Source: Stictocephala bisonia
Lineage: Eukaryota; Arthropoda; Insecta; Hemiptera; Membracidae
Reading direction: 5' to 3'
Assembly (NCBI GenBank): GCA_035578905.1
Contig: JAQJVL010000417.1
Span: forward strand, 372,001-436,000
Length of the DNA: 64,000 bases
Shown here: piece after piece, positions 13,360 to 26,200 of the stretch
Numbering within the stretch: the first letter of the stretch is position 1
Layout: the number at the start of each line of letters is the position of its first letter
The notes under the pieces: generated by a model
What the model saw: only the letters and a program-made list of their open reading frames with translations
What the model was told of the DNA's origin: nothing
Database searches by the model: none
Made by a program: the position numbers and the translations under genes

Positions 13360-13795
13360 TTTTATTTTTAGATATGAGATGGCTACACAACTTTTTGCGT
13401 ATTTTAAAGCGAATATGGATCATTGCATGAGTGTATATGGACAGTGTAGTCTTGTTACTGAGTTTGACTGATCCTCAGAATGTGCCATTTATTAATAGCC
13501 CAATAGGTAGGTAACTAAGGGACCTACAGCTTTACGTGGAATCAGAACCACGTAGTTTTGTTCTGATTTTAAGCTAGCTAACAAGCCTGATACTATGTTC
13601 TCTTAACTACATATACCAACACTGACTACCACAATTATGGACTCCCTAGACTTCTCTATTATAGCAATACTAGAACTACTGCACCCTTCGATGACAACCA
13701 TTGAGCGGACGCCATGTCGGTATTAAGTGGACTAAGTGGACGATTTTATAATCGATTGAATAAAATCTCAACAGCACTTTGTCCCTAAATAGATG
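13360..13795 (-). repeat. Dispersed repeat S1
   Basis: Contains GCCATTTATTAATAGCCCAA, AACTAAGGGACCTACAGCTT, GAACCACGTAGT and CAACCATTGAGCGGACGCCA, ending ACAGCACTTTGTCCC. It abuts the 51-bp minisatellite. Confidence 0.65.
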
Positions 13796-14307
13796 GAGAC
13801 TGTGCCTCTAATAAATATAAAATATAAAAATAGTATTATTTGTACTATATTTCATACATTGATTTACAAAATGCGTTATTACACAATCGATTTTAACAGA
13901 ACTATAAAATTCAAATTTCTAAAATCTACCATTGCTAATATTGGTAGCAGGGTAGATTTTAATATTGTGATTTTAAACCACAAAGTTTAATATTGTGATT
14001 TTATGTTAAACAGATGTTCATATATTATGTCTAAAGTGAGTACACTTAAGATGTTCTTTCGGATTGTTTCGATAATTCTTAAAAAGATAAATCTTGAATA
14101 GTTATCAAAATAAACATAGTTTTACAAAATACGTCACCTACGTCTTTTTATCATCATAGTATTGCGGGGTGGGTTAAAAACGTGATATTAATCTTTTAGG
14201 TATGAGAACCAATCACTTCAACAGACGCTAAAAATTGGATTCCTCACTATACACTAATCCATGGACACCTAACCCGATTAAATAAAGGTTGCTGTATTGC
14301 AAGGCAA

Positions 14308-14815
14308 TCTATATTTATAAAAGCCAAATACCACTGACTCACTTACTCATCACGAAATTTCAAAAACTACTGAACGGATTTACACGAAATTTTAAAGCAA
14401 GTTAGCTTTAATATCGAAGGGACCCACTAAGAAAAGGTTTTTCTAAATTCCACTCTTAAAGGGTACAAACAGCTCCTCAAAGTTTCCTTTTTCCTTAAGA
14501 ATAACACTGTTTTGATTTTAATAAATTAATTACATATGCTTTGTAAATAAATAAGCATATTTATTTGGTATATTTGACATTACCCTATTGATGCATTAAG
14601 AGTTTCAGATGTTAAACAAAAACAAATTAAATAAACACATTTGAAATAGGCTAAATAATATCCTATACTAATAAATAGGTAGCAACTCAAGTAGTGTGAG
14701 TGAAATACTGTAAGTAAATTTAATAACGTGATTTTACGTTTGACAGATAATCACGTATAAGTATAAATAACGAGAGTCGGGGTTAGCACGCGAAGCGTGC
14801 AGGGGTTCCCCCTAG
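14308..14815 (+). mobile_element. Non-autonomous Helitron-like element
   Basis: It starts TCTATATTTATAAAAGCC with an A before it. It ends with a perfect 6-bp-stem hairpin GCACGC-GAA-GCGTGC (14786-14800), 11 spacer bases and CTAG followed by T. A 5' TC, a 3' hairpin, CTRR and insertion between A and T are Helitron hallmarks. No Rep/helicase coding is present. Confidence 0.75.
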
Positions 14816-15077
14816 TACTAGTACTATAAATTACAGTTGTGCTAATGTGCAACATCATGGTAAAAAAATATCCTTTTAAAAAAATCAAGAAACTAAAACA
14901 GCTGAAGAAACTATGACTACTCCACATAATAATTTATTCCCAGGGCCAGTGCAGCTGCCACATCGATCTCAAGACCATTGAGACAATAAATTGTCAATTA
15001 AAATATTCAAACCTAAGTGAAGCCTCCAAGGGCCTGAAGGTCGGTAGGTCGGTGCGAGGGCTGACCCTGGTGCTCTC

Positions 15078-15132
15078 TATATATACACTACGGTGCGTAG
15101 GGTGAGCACAGACCTCTGCACCTTCAGACATC
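15078..15132 (+). promoter_or_regulatory. Core promoter and 5' UTR of copy B
   Basis: TATATATA at 15078-15085, followed by a leader nearly identical to that of copy A. It is part of the duplicated block 15006-15144. Confidence 0.7.
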
Positions 15133-16811
15133 ATGCAGTCCCTGGTGAGCTTTAAGTTAAATTCTGTTAAAATTCATTCGATCCATAAACTCATTTTTTT
15201 TTTAATAACTGAACAAGATGCGTTGTTTTAACACTACCCAGCTTAATTATCTTTTAAAGGGCTAGTTTAGAGCATACTTAAATAAGCATTACTTAGCTCT
15301 TCTAACACTAAAATAAATCAATTTTAAATTTTATATTTACGTATATAAATATTTATTTTCTATATAACATAATACAACTATAAAAATATTTACTTAACTA
15401 GTAATACTTATTAAAATTTAAGTTTGCTTTTGATAATTGTTTGATGAAATGAGGTATTCAAAATAAAAAAAAAAAAAAAAAATAGTAAAATATTAGTTTT
15501 GTTAAATTATATTGAATATAATTCAAAACATATTTGAATTTTGTTAGGTCTTCATTAAACAGAATTTTAGCTGATTCTATGCCTATATGAATAAATCCGT
15601 ATTAAATATTTAATTCACAAATAACTCTAATGTTTGAATTTTTACTACAAATAAAAAGTATTGTTCATGTACTGTAGTATAAATACTATTCATAACATTT
15701 ACAAAAATAATGTTGTAATATACGATAAATTACCTTACCACTATATCCAGTAGTATGGCCAGCTGTTTTTTTCACACAAAAGACATCTAGTGTTTGACAA
15801 TTATTTATTAAAGTGATAATTCCGCTTTCCGCAGAGATCAGTAACAATATTACTTTGTTTTAAGTTGCATTATTGAAACTATTTCAATAGTTTCCTGGTC
15901 TTTAATTTATAAATTGTATTTCTTAACCTATACTAATGTAAAAGTAAATTATCTTAAATTAACTGACACTAAATGCTAAATTATCTAAATATGTCCTTTT
16001 TATGATCCGTAAAATGCCCATCTTTTTAGAGCAATTCAACAAAACACCAGTAAAATCTTCATTCGAACACCTCTTTACTTCATTGGGACTACAAAACTGC
16101 TTTAAAAGCACAAAAAAGTTCTGTTATGATTTTAGTCTGTTTCATTCACTCTCAAACTCAATAAATGTGAAAATAACCGGAACGATTTTTTTTTACTGGG
16201 AATTCCAAAGCTTATGTTTTCTCCCTCCACTTTTGTTGAATACATAAAGATCTGGGTACAATAGTACTTTGGTAGACTCTTTGTGTTTATTTTATTTGTT
16301 AAATGCTATGTTAAGTAATACTTGGCGCCAGTGTCTTGTTAATGGAAAAATTAAATAATGTTAATTTATGAATAAAAAGATCGTAACTGTAAAATCGATG
16401 TTTTTTGCAAATTAGCCCACTTCTTTATCAATTGTTGAACTTGATTGTAATACTATAATTTTATACGTTATTCTAAATTTAATTTGTTTATTTATGCAGG
16501 TTATCTTCTCTTGCCTCATCGCGGCTACCCTCGCCGTGACACCCTTCTTCGAGTCTCCCGACAACCACCAGGCATCCGCCTTCTACAAGAAACCCGCGGG
16601 ACACTTCGTCCCAGTTGCTCCTGTTGCCCCCGTCTACAAGTCTGCTCCCGCCCCCGCCTACAAGCCTGAGCCCTATAGGCCAGCCCCTGTTCCCGCATAC
16701 CAGCCATCCTACAAGGCACCAGAGTACAAGAGTGAGTACAGCCAGGGAGCCACCTCCTACCAGAAGATCAACTTGGAGGTCGGAGAGCCTTCCTACAAGC
16801 CCCACTACTGA
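15133..16811 (+). CDS. Small secreted Tyr/Pro/Lys-rich cuticular-like protein, copy B (two exons)
   Basis: Exon 1 is 15133-15144 (MQSL) with donor GTGAGC. Acceptor TTTATGCAG ends at 16499 and exon 2 runs 16500-16811 (TGA), giving 107 residues. The protein is identical to copy A except for loss of one KPAY unit near the C-terminus. I count nine synonymous and no replacement substitutions in exon 2. TATATATA is at 15078-15085 and AATAAA at 16873-16878. The 1355-bp intron is unrelated to that of copy A apart from about 25 bases before the acceptor. Signal peptide, YKP/PAP repeats and the SYQKINLEVGE motif are as in copy A. The frame that starts at an ATG inside the intron (16494) is not the real start. 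Confidence 0.85.
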
Positions 16812-16872
16812 GACTCTTACAATGCCATTCACAACCCATCTGTTATTTATTTCACTGCCATGATCACAAAAT

Positions 16873-16878
16873 AATAAA
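16873..16878 (+). terminator. Polyadenylation signal AATAAA, copy B
   Basis: AATAAA 62 bases after the stop. The surrounding 3' UTR is the same as in copy A. Confidence 0.7.
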
Positions 16879-17814
16879 ACTGTTATTGTTATACTGACTA
16901 TTATGTTGAACCTAATGTCTATATTATGAGTATATAAGTTGCATTTCAAGACTACATGAGTAGCTAACTGTTATATTAAACACTGCTTATAATCTGTGAT
17001 TTTCAGAGGCTTTGATATTCATAAATGAAAGCTAATACAACATACAATTTATATTTGCAATCATTTGACAGTAAAATAAAAAATTAAACTCCTAAAAAAT
17101 ATTTAGTACAAACTTTGCATTTAATATTACTGATACATTAATTCTCAAATTATAAAAATAACAAAAAAATATGAGTTAATAAAATTTAATAAGAAATTTA
17201 TTCTTAGTGTGCTAATATATTCTGATTATATATAAAGAGAAATATTTTAATGCAATACTAAACTGATGTAAATCATTTTAATTGTGGCAAATGTTTGTTC
17301 GTTGTGAGCTGCGAATCTTTAAAGTTTAGTGGTTGCCAAGAAAAGAAAGAAGAATAGTGGATGAGTAATCTACAGTCTGTTCTCTTCGATTGCACTCTGA
17401 AATAACGTATTTTAACAGACGGACGTGGTTCGGATTCTATGTTCAATTCCTAAGTTTTTGTGAAATGTTAAGTTTAATTGAACCATAAGTAGTACCATAA
17501 TGAAAATATTTTGCCACTCAAGTTATTTTGTCGTATAATGTTCATAAGTATGAATGGGCATATTATTTTGGGTATGACTGTAGGAATAAAAATGTTATTG
17601 GATGTTATTTTAACTTTAATCTGTAAATTTAAATGAGTAGTACCACTGACCGACTGATCACAGTTTATAAAAACCTCTAAGAATTTGGACCATACTCTCC
17701 TTAGACTCTGGGTACGTACTAGAAAAGAGTTTTAAAATATTTTCTCTTTAAGAGCTGAAATAGGGTACATAATAATGGCCAATCAGAGCCTTTTTACCTG
17801 TCACCATACGCGTT

Positions 17815-17985
17815 AAAAAGTTTGGATGGTTTAGTGAGAGTTTAGGAGTTTAGTGAGATACTGATACTTGACAGATGAATCTTTTTTAATAGAGTAAGCG
17901 TGCAAAGCGATGAAAAATAACAAAATTACATAAGTGATGGGGTTTGGCATGTGAAGCATGTAGGGTTGTCCCCCAAGTACCTATA
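17815..17985 (+). mobile_element. Helitron-like 3' fragment
   Basis: The segment GGCATGTGAAGCATGTAGGG followed by TTGTCCCCCAAGT (about 17946-17978) is a decayed version of the hairpin-and-end structure at 14786-14816. The preceding 17675-17900 resembles 50895-51165. Confidence 0.45.
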
Positions 17986-18477
17986 AATGTCTCCGTAAAT
18001 CAGTGAATTAAGCAGAACTATAACCGGACATTCAATATCTTTTCTCTTTAACTCGATCTTTTAAGTTAGCAATCGAGGTGAACACCTGTTAACATTGTTA
18101 TATCTTTGTGAAGGAAGAGTGAAAGTTGTACACGACGGTCTTTGGCCTAATGATGTATAGATCTGTGAAAAACATCGTACTCAATGCCACCAAATGTAGG
18201 TTTAACCATCCGCAACGATGGGAGTTTCCAGATGTTGGTAATTGAAGTTCGCTTCGATTGACCTTGATCAAGGAAGGTCGCTGGAACTGGTCAATGTTAT
18301 GGGAAGTCGGAGGAGATCTGGTTTGTGAGTGACTTTTGTTGACCTCTAATTGTTTTAACACTGGGTCAGCTGACAATCAAACTGTCGAAAAACCAGTATG
18401 TGTCCATCACCTCTAATACCATAAATGGGTACATTTTTGTCTTGGAGAAGGGTGACTCCATATTTCTAGTTGTAATC

Positions 18478-19090
18478 TCTATATATAAAAGGCAAAGCAC
18501 TCACTCACTCATCATCAATTCCCCCACTTTCCGTAATCCTACAGATCTGATATTTGGTACGAATGTTTTTTGTAGGCTATATAGCAAGACTTAAGTATTT
18601 TGATCTTGATAAAATAATTCTAAGAGGTAGAAACCAACCATTAAAATTGTTCCATAAGGATAAAATTGGATTGAGTTTAGTAAATTAATAATAGCTGTTT
18701 TGTACACAAATAAACATGTTTATTTTGTATGTTTAAAATTTATCATATTGGTGCATCAAGAGTTTAAAATTATCTACACTTTTTCTATATACTTTTTCTC
18801 TTTAAAATTACGTGTAAAAACTGTTGTTAGGATGTACACATTGATGTTTACAATATTGAGAACGTTATAAATCTTTCTTAATGTTAGTAATAACAAAGAC
18901 TGATTTCAACTGTAAATAAGTTACAGTAAGTGAGCCACAAAAGATAAATTTGCATATTATGATTTTACTTAACACAGTTTAACCACAAATATTCTGTGTA
19001 AATAGTCACATGCCGAGACCGAAGGCCGAGGTGTCACGAGCACAGTGAGCGATGAGATTGGCAAGCGAAGCGTTCAGGGGTTTCCCCTTG
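18478..19090 (+). mobile_element. Second Helitron-like element
   Basis: The start TCTATATATAAAAGGCAAAG and following CACTCACTCATCA parallel the 14308 copy. Internal stretches (AATAAACATGTTTATTT, GGTGCATCAAGAGTTT) also correspond. The end has a degenerate hairpin near 19061-19075 followed by GGGGTTTCCCCTTG. Confidence 0.6.
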
Positions 19091-19194
19091 TGTATTATAT
19101 TACTAACCAAGTTGTGGAAGTATGAACCAATTGTATTTTCAGAGGTTATGTGTCAGTGACGTGAGAAATTAGTGATAACAGAAACTTAAAATGT

Positions 19195-19655
19195 GATAAG
19201 ATACTGATTGCAGATACTGACAATGAGATAAGATACTGATAGCAGATACTAATGTAATATGATACTGACAAGGAGATAAGATACTGGTAGCAGATACTTA
19301 TGTGATATGATACTGACAATGAGATAAGATACTGAAAGCAGATACTGATATGATATGATACTGACAATGAGATAAGATACTGATAGCATATATTGATGTC
19401 ATATGATACTGACAATGAGATAAAATACTGATAGCAGATATTGATGTGATATGATACTGACAATGAGATAAGATACTGATCGCAGATACTGATGTGATAT
19501 GATACTGACAATAAGATCAGATACTGAAGTGATATGATACTGACAATGAGATAAGATACTGATAGCAGATACTGATGTGATATGATACTGACAATGAGAT
19601 AAGATACTGATCGCAGATACTGATGTGATATGATACTGACAATCAGATAGGATAC
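19195..19655. repeat. 48-bp tandem array
   Basis: Units of GATACTGACAATGAGATAAG, ATACTGATAGCAGATACTGA and TGTGATAT. About nine to ten units, themselves made of GATACTGA sub-repeats. The 121-codon minus-strand frame is a by-product. Confidence 0.9.
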
Positions 19656-19800
19656 TGATAATGTGCTACTGATACAGATGTGAATGTGAATATATTAGGT
19701 TCACATTTTCTGTATTTTCTACATCTGTTACTAGAACTTACGTTGATAGATCACCCCCACAGTTCCGTTATGCAGTAAGGAGTGCTGTCAATAGAATGGC

Positions 19801-20255
19801 CAATATCAATACCATATGTATTTATACACGTACAATGGTATTGACCCATCCACCAACACATACACGTACATAGGTATTGACCTACCCGCCCACCTGTACA
19901 CGTACAGTGGTATTGACCCACCCACCCACCCATACACGTACAAAACTATTAATCAATACCACTGTACGTGTATGGGTGGGCGGTTGGGTCAATGCCACTG
20001 TACGTGTATGGGCGGGCGGGTGGGTCAATGGCACTGTACGTGTATGGGCGCGCGGGTTGGTCAGTGCCACTGTACGTGTATGGGCGGGTGGGTGGGTCAA
20101 TGCCTCTGTACGTGTATGGGTCATTACTACTAGACGTGTATGTGTGGTTGCGTGGGTCATCACTGCTGTACGTGTATGGGTAGGCGAGTGGGTCTTTATT
20201 ACTGCCGTGTATGGGTGGTTGCGTGGGTCATCACTCATGTATGTTTATGGGTGGG
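19801..20255. repeat. Inverted minisatellite (about 36-bp units switching orientation)
   Basis: 19801-19950 carries TACACGTACAGTGGTATTGA-CCCACCCACC units. From 19960 on, the same unit runs in reverse (CCACTGTACGTGTATGGGTG, GGCGGGTGGGTCAATG). The turn-round is an AT-rich 19942-19960. Confidence 0.85.
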
Positions 20256-20929
20256 TCTTCACAATAATGAGCTTTCACCAATTATCTGTGGTGGACTTTA
20301 TATTGGAGGTAGATGCAGAAACTCACAGTCTGTTGCAGATAGATTTTAGGGCATTTCCGACAGTTGAAGCCGATCAAGTCGGAGACAGCAAAAAGCCCCA
20401 ACCACCTAGGTCGGCACTAGTGGGACCTTAACCGTAAAAAAAAAAATATAATCCTCCTACATATTTGTTTTGCGGTCACTTTTTGAAAAATTTATAACCT
20501 AGATTTTTAAAAGTACGAGAAAAATGCAAAACTTGGCATTTTTTACTAGTTATTATAAAAGAATAGATTATACTTTTCATGATTTAATTAAAAAGGTATG
20601 GTGTTTTGTTTAAAAAAGTATAGAACTCAAAAAAAAATAAAAAAAACACTGTAATGAAATAAATGATGAATTTTAGATAAGCACCTTCAGAAAGGTTAAA
20701 ATATAACAGAAAATTAAAAAAGAAAATACCATGATAGGTTTGGTATGAATTTTATCGGTACGTGAAATAGTATAGCTATTTGTTTTCTTCATAGTTATGT
20801 ATAATAAAGATTATTGTTAAACGAAAACTAAAAATCTTGAATAATGAATTTTTCAAGTTTTTTTTCTGAAGTTAGCAGAAAATTTAAGAAATGTATTTAA
20901 TTGAAAATCTGTTTTTATTTAGGAGTTTT

Positions 20930-21115
20930 TTTACATCCTTTAGATTTAATTCAATTCTACAATATTCATATTCAACATTAACATGTTATTTGAAACAAAC
21001 TTTCATATGTTATTATATTTGAATAATAGATTTGTATATTTTTAAACAATCTGACATAACAAAGGAAAATAGAGAAAGTTTGTGCCAGTTATCTGCACCA
21101 TTTATTAACATTTAA
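20930..21115 (+). repeat. R1 long-variant 3' tail
   Basis: TTTTTAAACAATCTGACATA, then ACAAAGGAAAATAGAGAAAG and TTTGTGCCAGTTATCTGC, matches the tail of the 41041 copy (41818-41880). Confidence 0.5.
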
Positions 21116-22049
21116 ATTTTACACCAAGAATTGTTAGAGGATACCTGTATCAATCAGAAAACTACCTAACAGAATTTCCGAATCCGATCCTGATTCCTAA
21201 GATATTTCTTATGGAAAAGACAACGAACTATTCGTATTATTTTCTGTAATTCTTCATGGAAAGCTTTATCCTACGTCAGTTAAACTTAAATTCAAATGTT
21301 AATGTATGAAAAGACTCAATAACTACAGTACTATTAATTTTGTTCCTTTATTTAAAAAAATAAAGTAATATTAATATTACTTAAGTGTTTGAGTATTTTC
21401 ATGCTCCAAAATTACTTATTATTATTATTATTATTAATATCTTCCAGTACAATAACTTTGAGACCAATACAACTTAAATTCCTTTTTTTACGTTTTATTT
21501 GTGAATATTTGTTTAGTGTCACCTACAAGTACTTAAGGCAAAACCTATGGTGATGACATAGCATACTAAAATTTAGGTAATTATTTTGTGAATCCCTCTG
21601 CTCTGAGGAAGGAAAACGTGGTTTAGCAAAATCTATTATCCTAGTATTTGTGCATTTGTACTTATATTGTAATAAATTTGTGTTGTGTGAGCTTCGCTTG
21701 TACTGTATATGTACCAACAAATATTATGTTAACTAAGGAATTATTAATAACTTACTATGATAAATAACTATATTATACTATAAAGTAATTTGCCAAATTC
21801 TTAAATGATTTATCGGGAGAAGACTCCTGAGAGATTTGCCACGTCCTAGTGGTCTGATTTAAACGGGAGTGGAGTCAATTTCTTCGCCCATCCTAGCGGA
21901 ATAACTGACCTAAATTTTACTACCACCGGGACGTTCTTTAGTATGTTATAGGACCAAGGGTAAAAAGTACAGGGTCAAATTCCTAAAGCGACTCCAAACT
22001 GAAACTTTTTCTATGGGAGAATGAATATTAATTAAAAGTAATAAAATAT

Positions 22050-22157
22050 CTAACCTAACCTATCCTACCCTAAACTAAACTAACCTATCCTACCCTAAAC
22101 TAAACTAACCTATCCTACCCTAACCTAAACTAACCTAATTTAACCTAACCCAACATA
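22050..22157. repeat. Telomere-like CCTAA-related array
   Basis: Degenerate 5-mers (CCTAA, CCTAT, CCTAC, ACTAA) organised in three 25-bp units beginning TAACCTATCCTACCCTAAAC. Confidence 0.8.
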
Positions 22158-23172
22158 AACTTGATAAAAAATCTGCGTGCGTGTGGAAGTGATCAGTTGT
22201 AGCGAAGTATGACATTTAATTACCACGATTTAAAAAAATACTGCTGACACTGATGGAAGCCTTTCTTCCAAATACCTGAACATATAACTTATTTTGGTAG
22301 TTATTGACACTGAAAATATTTTGAAATTGGGGGCAGCTAAAGGAATTTGACCAAAGATTGGAATATAAAATTGAAATAGTTAATTACATATTACTGTAAT
22401 AATATGTGTGACTGAGAAAATTAATATGTATATTTTATGAGATTGAAATTGTTCTAATTGACGTTACGTTTAAGTACCCTTTTTACTAAAAAAATAAAAA
22501 ATTGTTACGGATTTCGTTTTTGTTAAAATATTATAAAATGATTGGAAATTTAAAAACATTACGTTTACTTATACGAAAAAGGAAATAATCTTCCATATTA
22601 TCTTTAATTTTATAAAATGCAATTTTAAATAAAACTTAAAATAATTTTTATCAGAAGTCTCTTTAAATTGTTTAAGTGTAAATAGGTTTAACTGTTTTTA
22701 TAAAAGCATAGATTTTTTACGAAAATATGAGAATATATTTGAATATGTGGTACAAGTTGTATTTATTGTATGTTTTGCTTTATTTTTCGATGTGTTCTGT
22801 ATATTCTATTTTTATAGATGTTAATGTTTTCATTAATTGTACATATAGAATTGTTTAATAATAACAATTTCAAACTAATGTTATTAAAATAAGCAAGAGG
22901 TTGTATGCTATGTTTAAATAGTGGTAATTTTTTGTAAAACACGTGCATTATGGAAAGAGTTATTCTATTCTATTCTAAAAAACTCTTCATTGTGTTTGAC
23001 ATGAAAACAAACATTTTTGAAGAAATACCACGGATTAGAAACGCCAAACATGGGTCAGCGTGCCACCGGTCTTGCTAGCCTAGACACTTAGATTGTCCTT
23101 TCGCTCGGCTGGGTAATTAAAGAAAAGGGGTTTACATAAATTGAAAGGTGTCTTTCTACGTTTGTTGGTTGA

Positions 23173-23232
23173 TATATAAGTGATAGGTTCCCCATAACTC
23201 TATCAGCTTCAACTGTTCCAACCACCTCAGAC
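23173..23232 (+). promoter_or_regulatory. Core promoter of the 23233 gene
   Basis: TATATAAG at 23173-23180, with an initiator-like TCAGC at 23203-23207 about 30 bases downstream and the ATG at 23233. The spacing fits an arthropod TATA/Inr promoter. Confidence 0.7.
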
Positions 23233-26200
23233 ATGTTCGCTCCTGTAAGTATATTATTATTATTTAAATATTAATTTATTTTATATTTAATTGCTTATCT
23301 TATTTGTTAGTAAAATGTTCATTGTTCTCATTATGCTATAATTTTGTTTACAATTCTTAGAGTTATTTTTAAATATATATTACTAATTTTAACTTATGGA
23401 ACTTGAGTTGAAATGATTACTAAAAGGGATATTAAAGTGTAACTATTCCTAATATATTTATGAAGTAAAAGTATGTCAATAGAAATAAATTAATTTTCAA
23501 ATTATAACACAGAAAATTAAAAATAGGTAGTGTACTATGTTTTTCATAAAAAATAAGGGTCAAAAACAATAATGTAAGAGGATTGGCATCTTGTAATAAA
23601 TATTACCCAAAATATATTTATGATATTTATAAATATTCATGTGTATACATTGCATCATGTTATTCAATGTTTATAACATTTTCTAATTAAAAAAAAAATC
23701 AAGTATGACATGTTTTGTTAAAATAAAAAGAAAAATCTATGACTAAATAACATCAAAACTATTTTTCGTTCCGCTTCTTTTTATATATTGATCAGAGCAA
23801 TCATAATGTTAGTAATAAACGAAAATAATGACTAGTTTTCATATAACATTAGTTTATAGTATCAGTGTAAAGGTTTCTTCTTTTTTTTTTACTTTTCCTA
23901 GATTCATAAATAAACGTAACTATGATTTTGGATGGACGTATTTTGACTTGGTATGAAGTGAACATAATATGTGTGAATCCTACGTTACAAAAGGAAAACA
24001 AAAATAAAAGTTAAGGAAATCGTACGATTTTAAAAATATTATTTGGCTTAAAGTAAATAATATCACTCATTATTTCCACAGTAAATAGGCAAACGCCTGT
24101 TTAGCACGTTTTAAAATAAAATTCATGAGTATTGATTTGATTTTATAAGATAACAGGTTAATATTTTCAGAATACGAATGCAAATCTATTAAAATATATT
24201 ATACAGGGTGTAACTGAAATACTTGGTCAAACTTTAGGAGATTGTTCCTGGGGTCAAAACAAACCAAAAAGTTCATATAAACATATGTCCTAATATGCAC
24301 AGTTTTCTGTCTGACTGTCCATCTGTGGGTTTTACATTATAATTTTTTTGTCAGCAACTATTAAAGGTACGAGTGTATAAATTTAGCGCATATGCTATAC
24401 TATTAGTTCTGTATTACAAAAAAAATTAAAATATTTTGTCTGAACATTTCAAACTGGTGGCTAGTTTAAAACTTGACTTTAAATTCCATAAAAACTACAC
24501 ACTGTATCAAAAAAAACAAAAAACAAAAACACAAAAGTTATCAAATATAGTAAATTTAATTATAAAACTAACGGTATCTTATTTATTGTAAACAAACAAG
24601 GAATACGTAAGTTGTGTTATTTTATTTAATTAAGTTACACTTTAATTTTGATCCTCAAGTTTAACTAGATTAAAGGAAATACCACAAATTATGTATTCAT
24701 TGTTTGTATTCAATAAATAAGATACCTTTCGTTTTATAATTAAATTTACTATAATTTTGTATGGTTGTGTTTTTTTTACAATTTGTAGTTTTTATGGAAC
24801 TTAACGTCAAAGTTTTAAACTAGCCGCCATTTTTAAATTTTCAGACGAACTTTTTTAAATTTTTTCTGTAATAGAGAACTAATAGTATAGCATATGCGAC
24901 AAATTTCATCACTCTACCTTTAATAGTTGCTGAGAGAAATAATATAATGTAAAGAACACAGACGGACAGACAGACAGAAAACTGTGAATATTAGGACATA
25001 TGTTTATATGAACTTTTATGTTTGTTGTGACCCTAGGCACAACATCCTGAAGTTTGTTTAAGTATTTCAGTTACACTCTGTATAGCAATCAAATAAAAAA
25101 CAAAATATTTATCTGTAATTTAAAACAACACTATATACAAATAATAGAACAATTTCATGCCGGCGTGATGGCTCAGTGGCTAAGGCTTCAGACTCTGGAA
25201 GGGACGGTTCATTGTTCGAATCTGACTGTGTTAACTGACGGTACTTCACTTGTTGAATAAAGTTCACGTATAGGCCTGCACAACCATATTATCAGGTGAG
25301 TGAAGTAAAAAAATTAATGTAAATAGTCTGTAAAGTCGTTCAACCAATCATCGATGGACAGTAACGATTGCAAGGCAGAAGGAAGGGAATGGTGGACTGG
25401 TTAGTCCAGAAAGTTGTGACCCAGAACATGCGAGTCCAGCAGCCTCTCACTAGACAACTGCTTGCACCTGTAGGTCGGTGATGTAATGCGGAGATGCACT
25501 TGAACAACCGGTTGTCGTACAGAGCAGCTCATCAGCTGACTTCAAGGTCATGGCCTGTACTACGCTCATTCATACTGAAAAATCTTTATTATTAAATTCA
25601 ATGTGACATTTTTTGTTTTGTTTTTCATCGAACGTACATTGGTAACATTTTTGTTACGTAAGTTCTACTTTACGAGATGTACATAGGTCGAGGAACACTT
25701 GAAATGCACTATTCTCGTTTACAAGTTTAGGAACTCATCAATATGTAAAAAGACTATTGTATATAAATACAGAGTTGGGTAATAATTTCAAGTGAATCCA
25801 TTCTCTAATTTTCGGGTTTTGGATACACAAACATACGGAAGGTTTTTATATACATAGCTCGATAGGAAAAGGTGACTTATTCAATACAATTAAAAACTCT
25901 CTTGTTGATGTGTGTAAACACCATTTTCACCATTCATGATCTAAAGTAGATTACTTTGGAAAAGGACGACATACAAAAATTACAGCCAAAAACTGGATTA
26001 TTTAACTATAGCCCATTTTATGACCATCACCCGACTTGACTTCAGAGCACTCCTACAGCAAGTGCTGGAACTACGAGGTGGTTCAAACTGCTATGACAAA
26101 CCACGTGATGATATTATCCAGCCATAACCATAGCAATACCTAAACTCTTTATCCGTTCTTTATGTCTTCTTTATATATTCTTTATCCCATAATCTACTTG

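Larger units (their letters stand above)
6490..15005. other. Intergenic
   Basis: No host gene supported. Contains the 44-bp, hexanucleotide and 51-bp arrays, R1 copy 1, S1 and a Helitron. The patch 7195-7330 is GC-richer (GCCAGCCGGTCGCCGCGTCA) and might be regulatory or an old element. 8000-9190, 10900-12420 and 13800-14300 show nothing recognisable. Confidence 0.6.
16915..23172. other. Intergenic
   Basis: Helitron-like pieces, the 48-bp and inverted arrays, an R1 tail and the telomere-like block. 20260-20930 and 21120-22050 are AT-rich with nothing recognised. No gene supported. Confidence 0.6.

Noticed and set aside
12391..13471. 317- and 324-codon open frames on opposite strands
   Set aside because: By-products of a 51-bp tandem repeat (17 codons). 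The plus frame has no ATG start, and neither has a promoter or domain.
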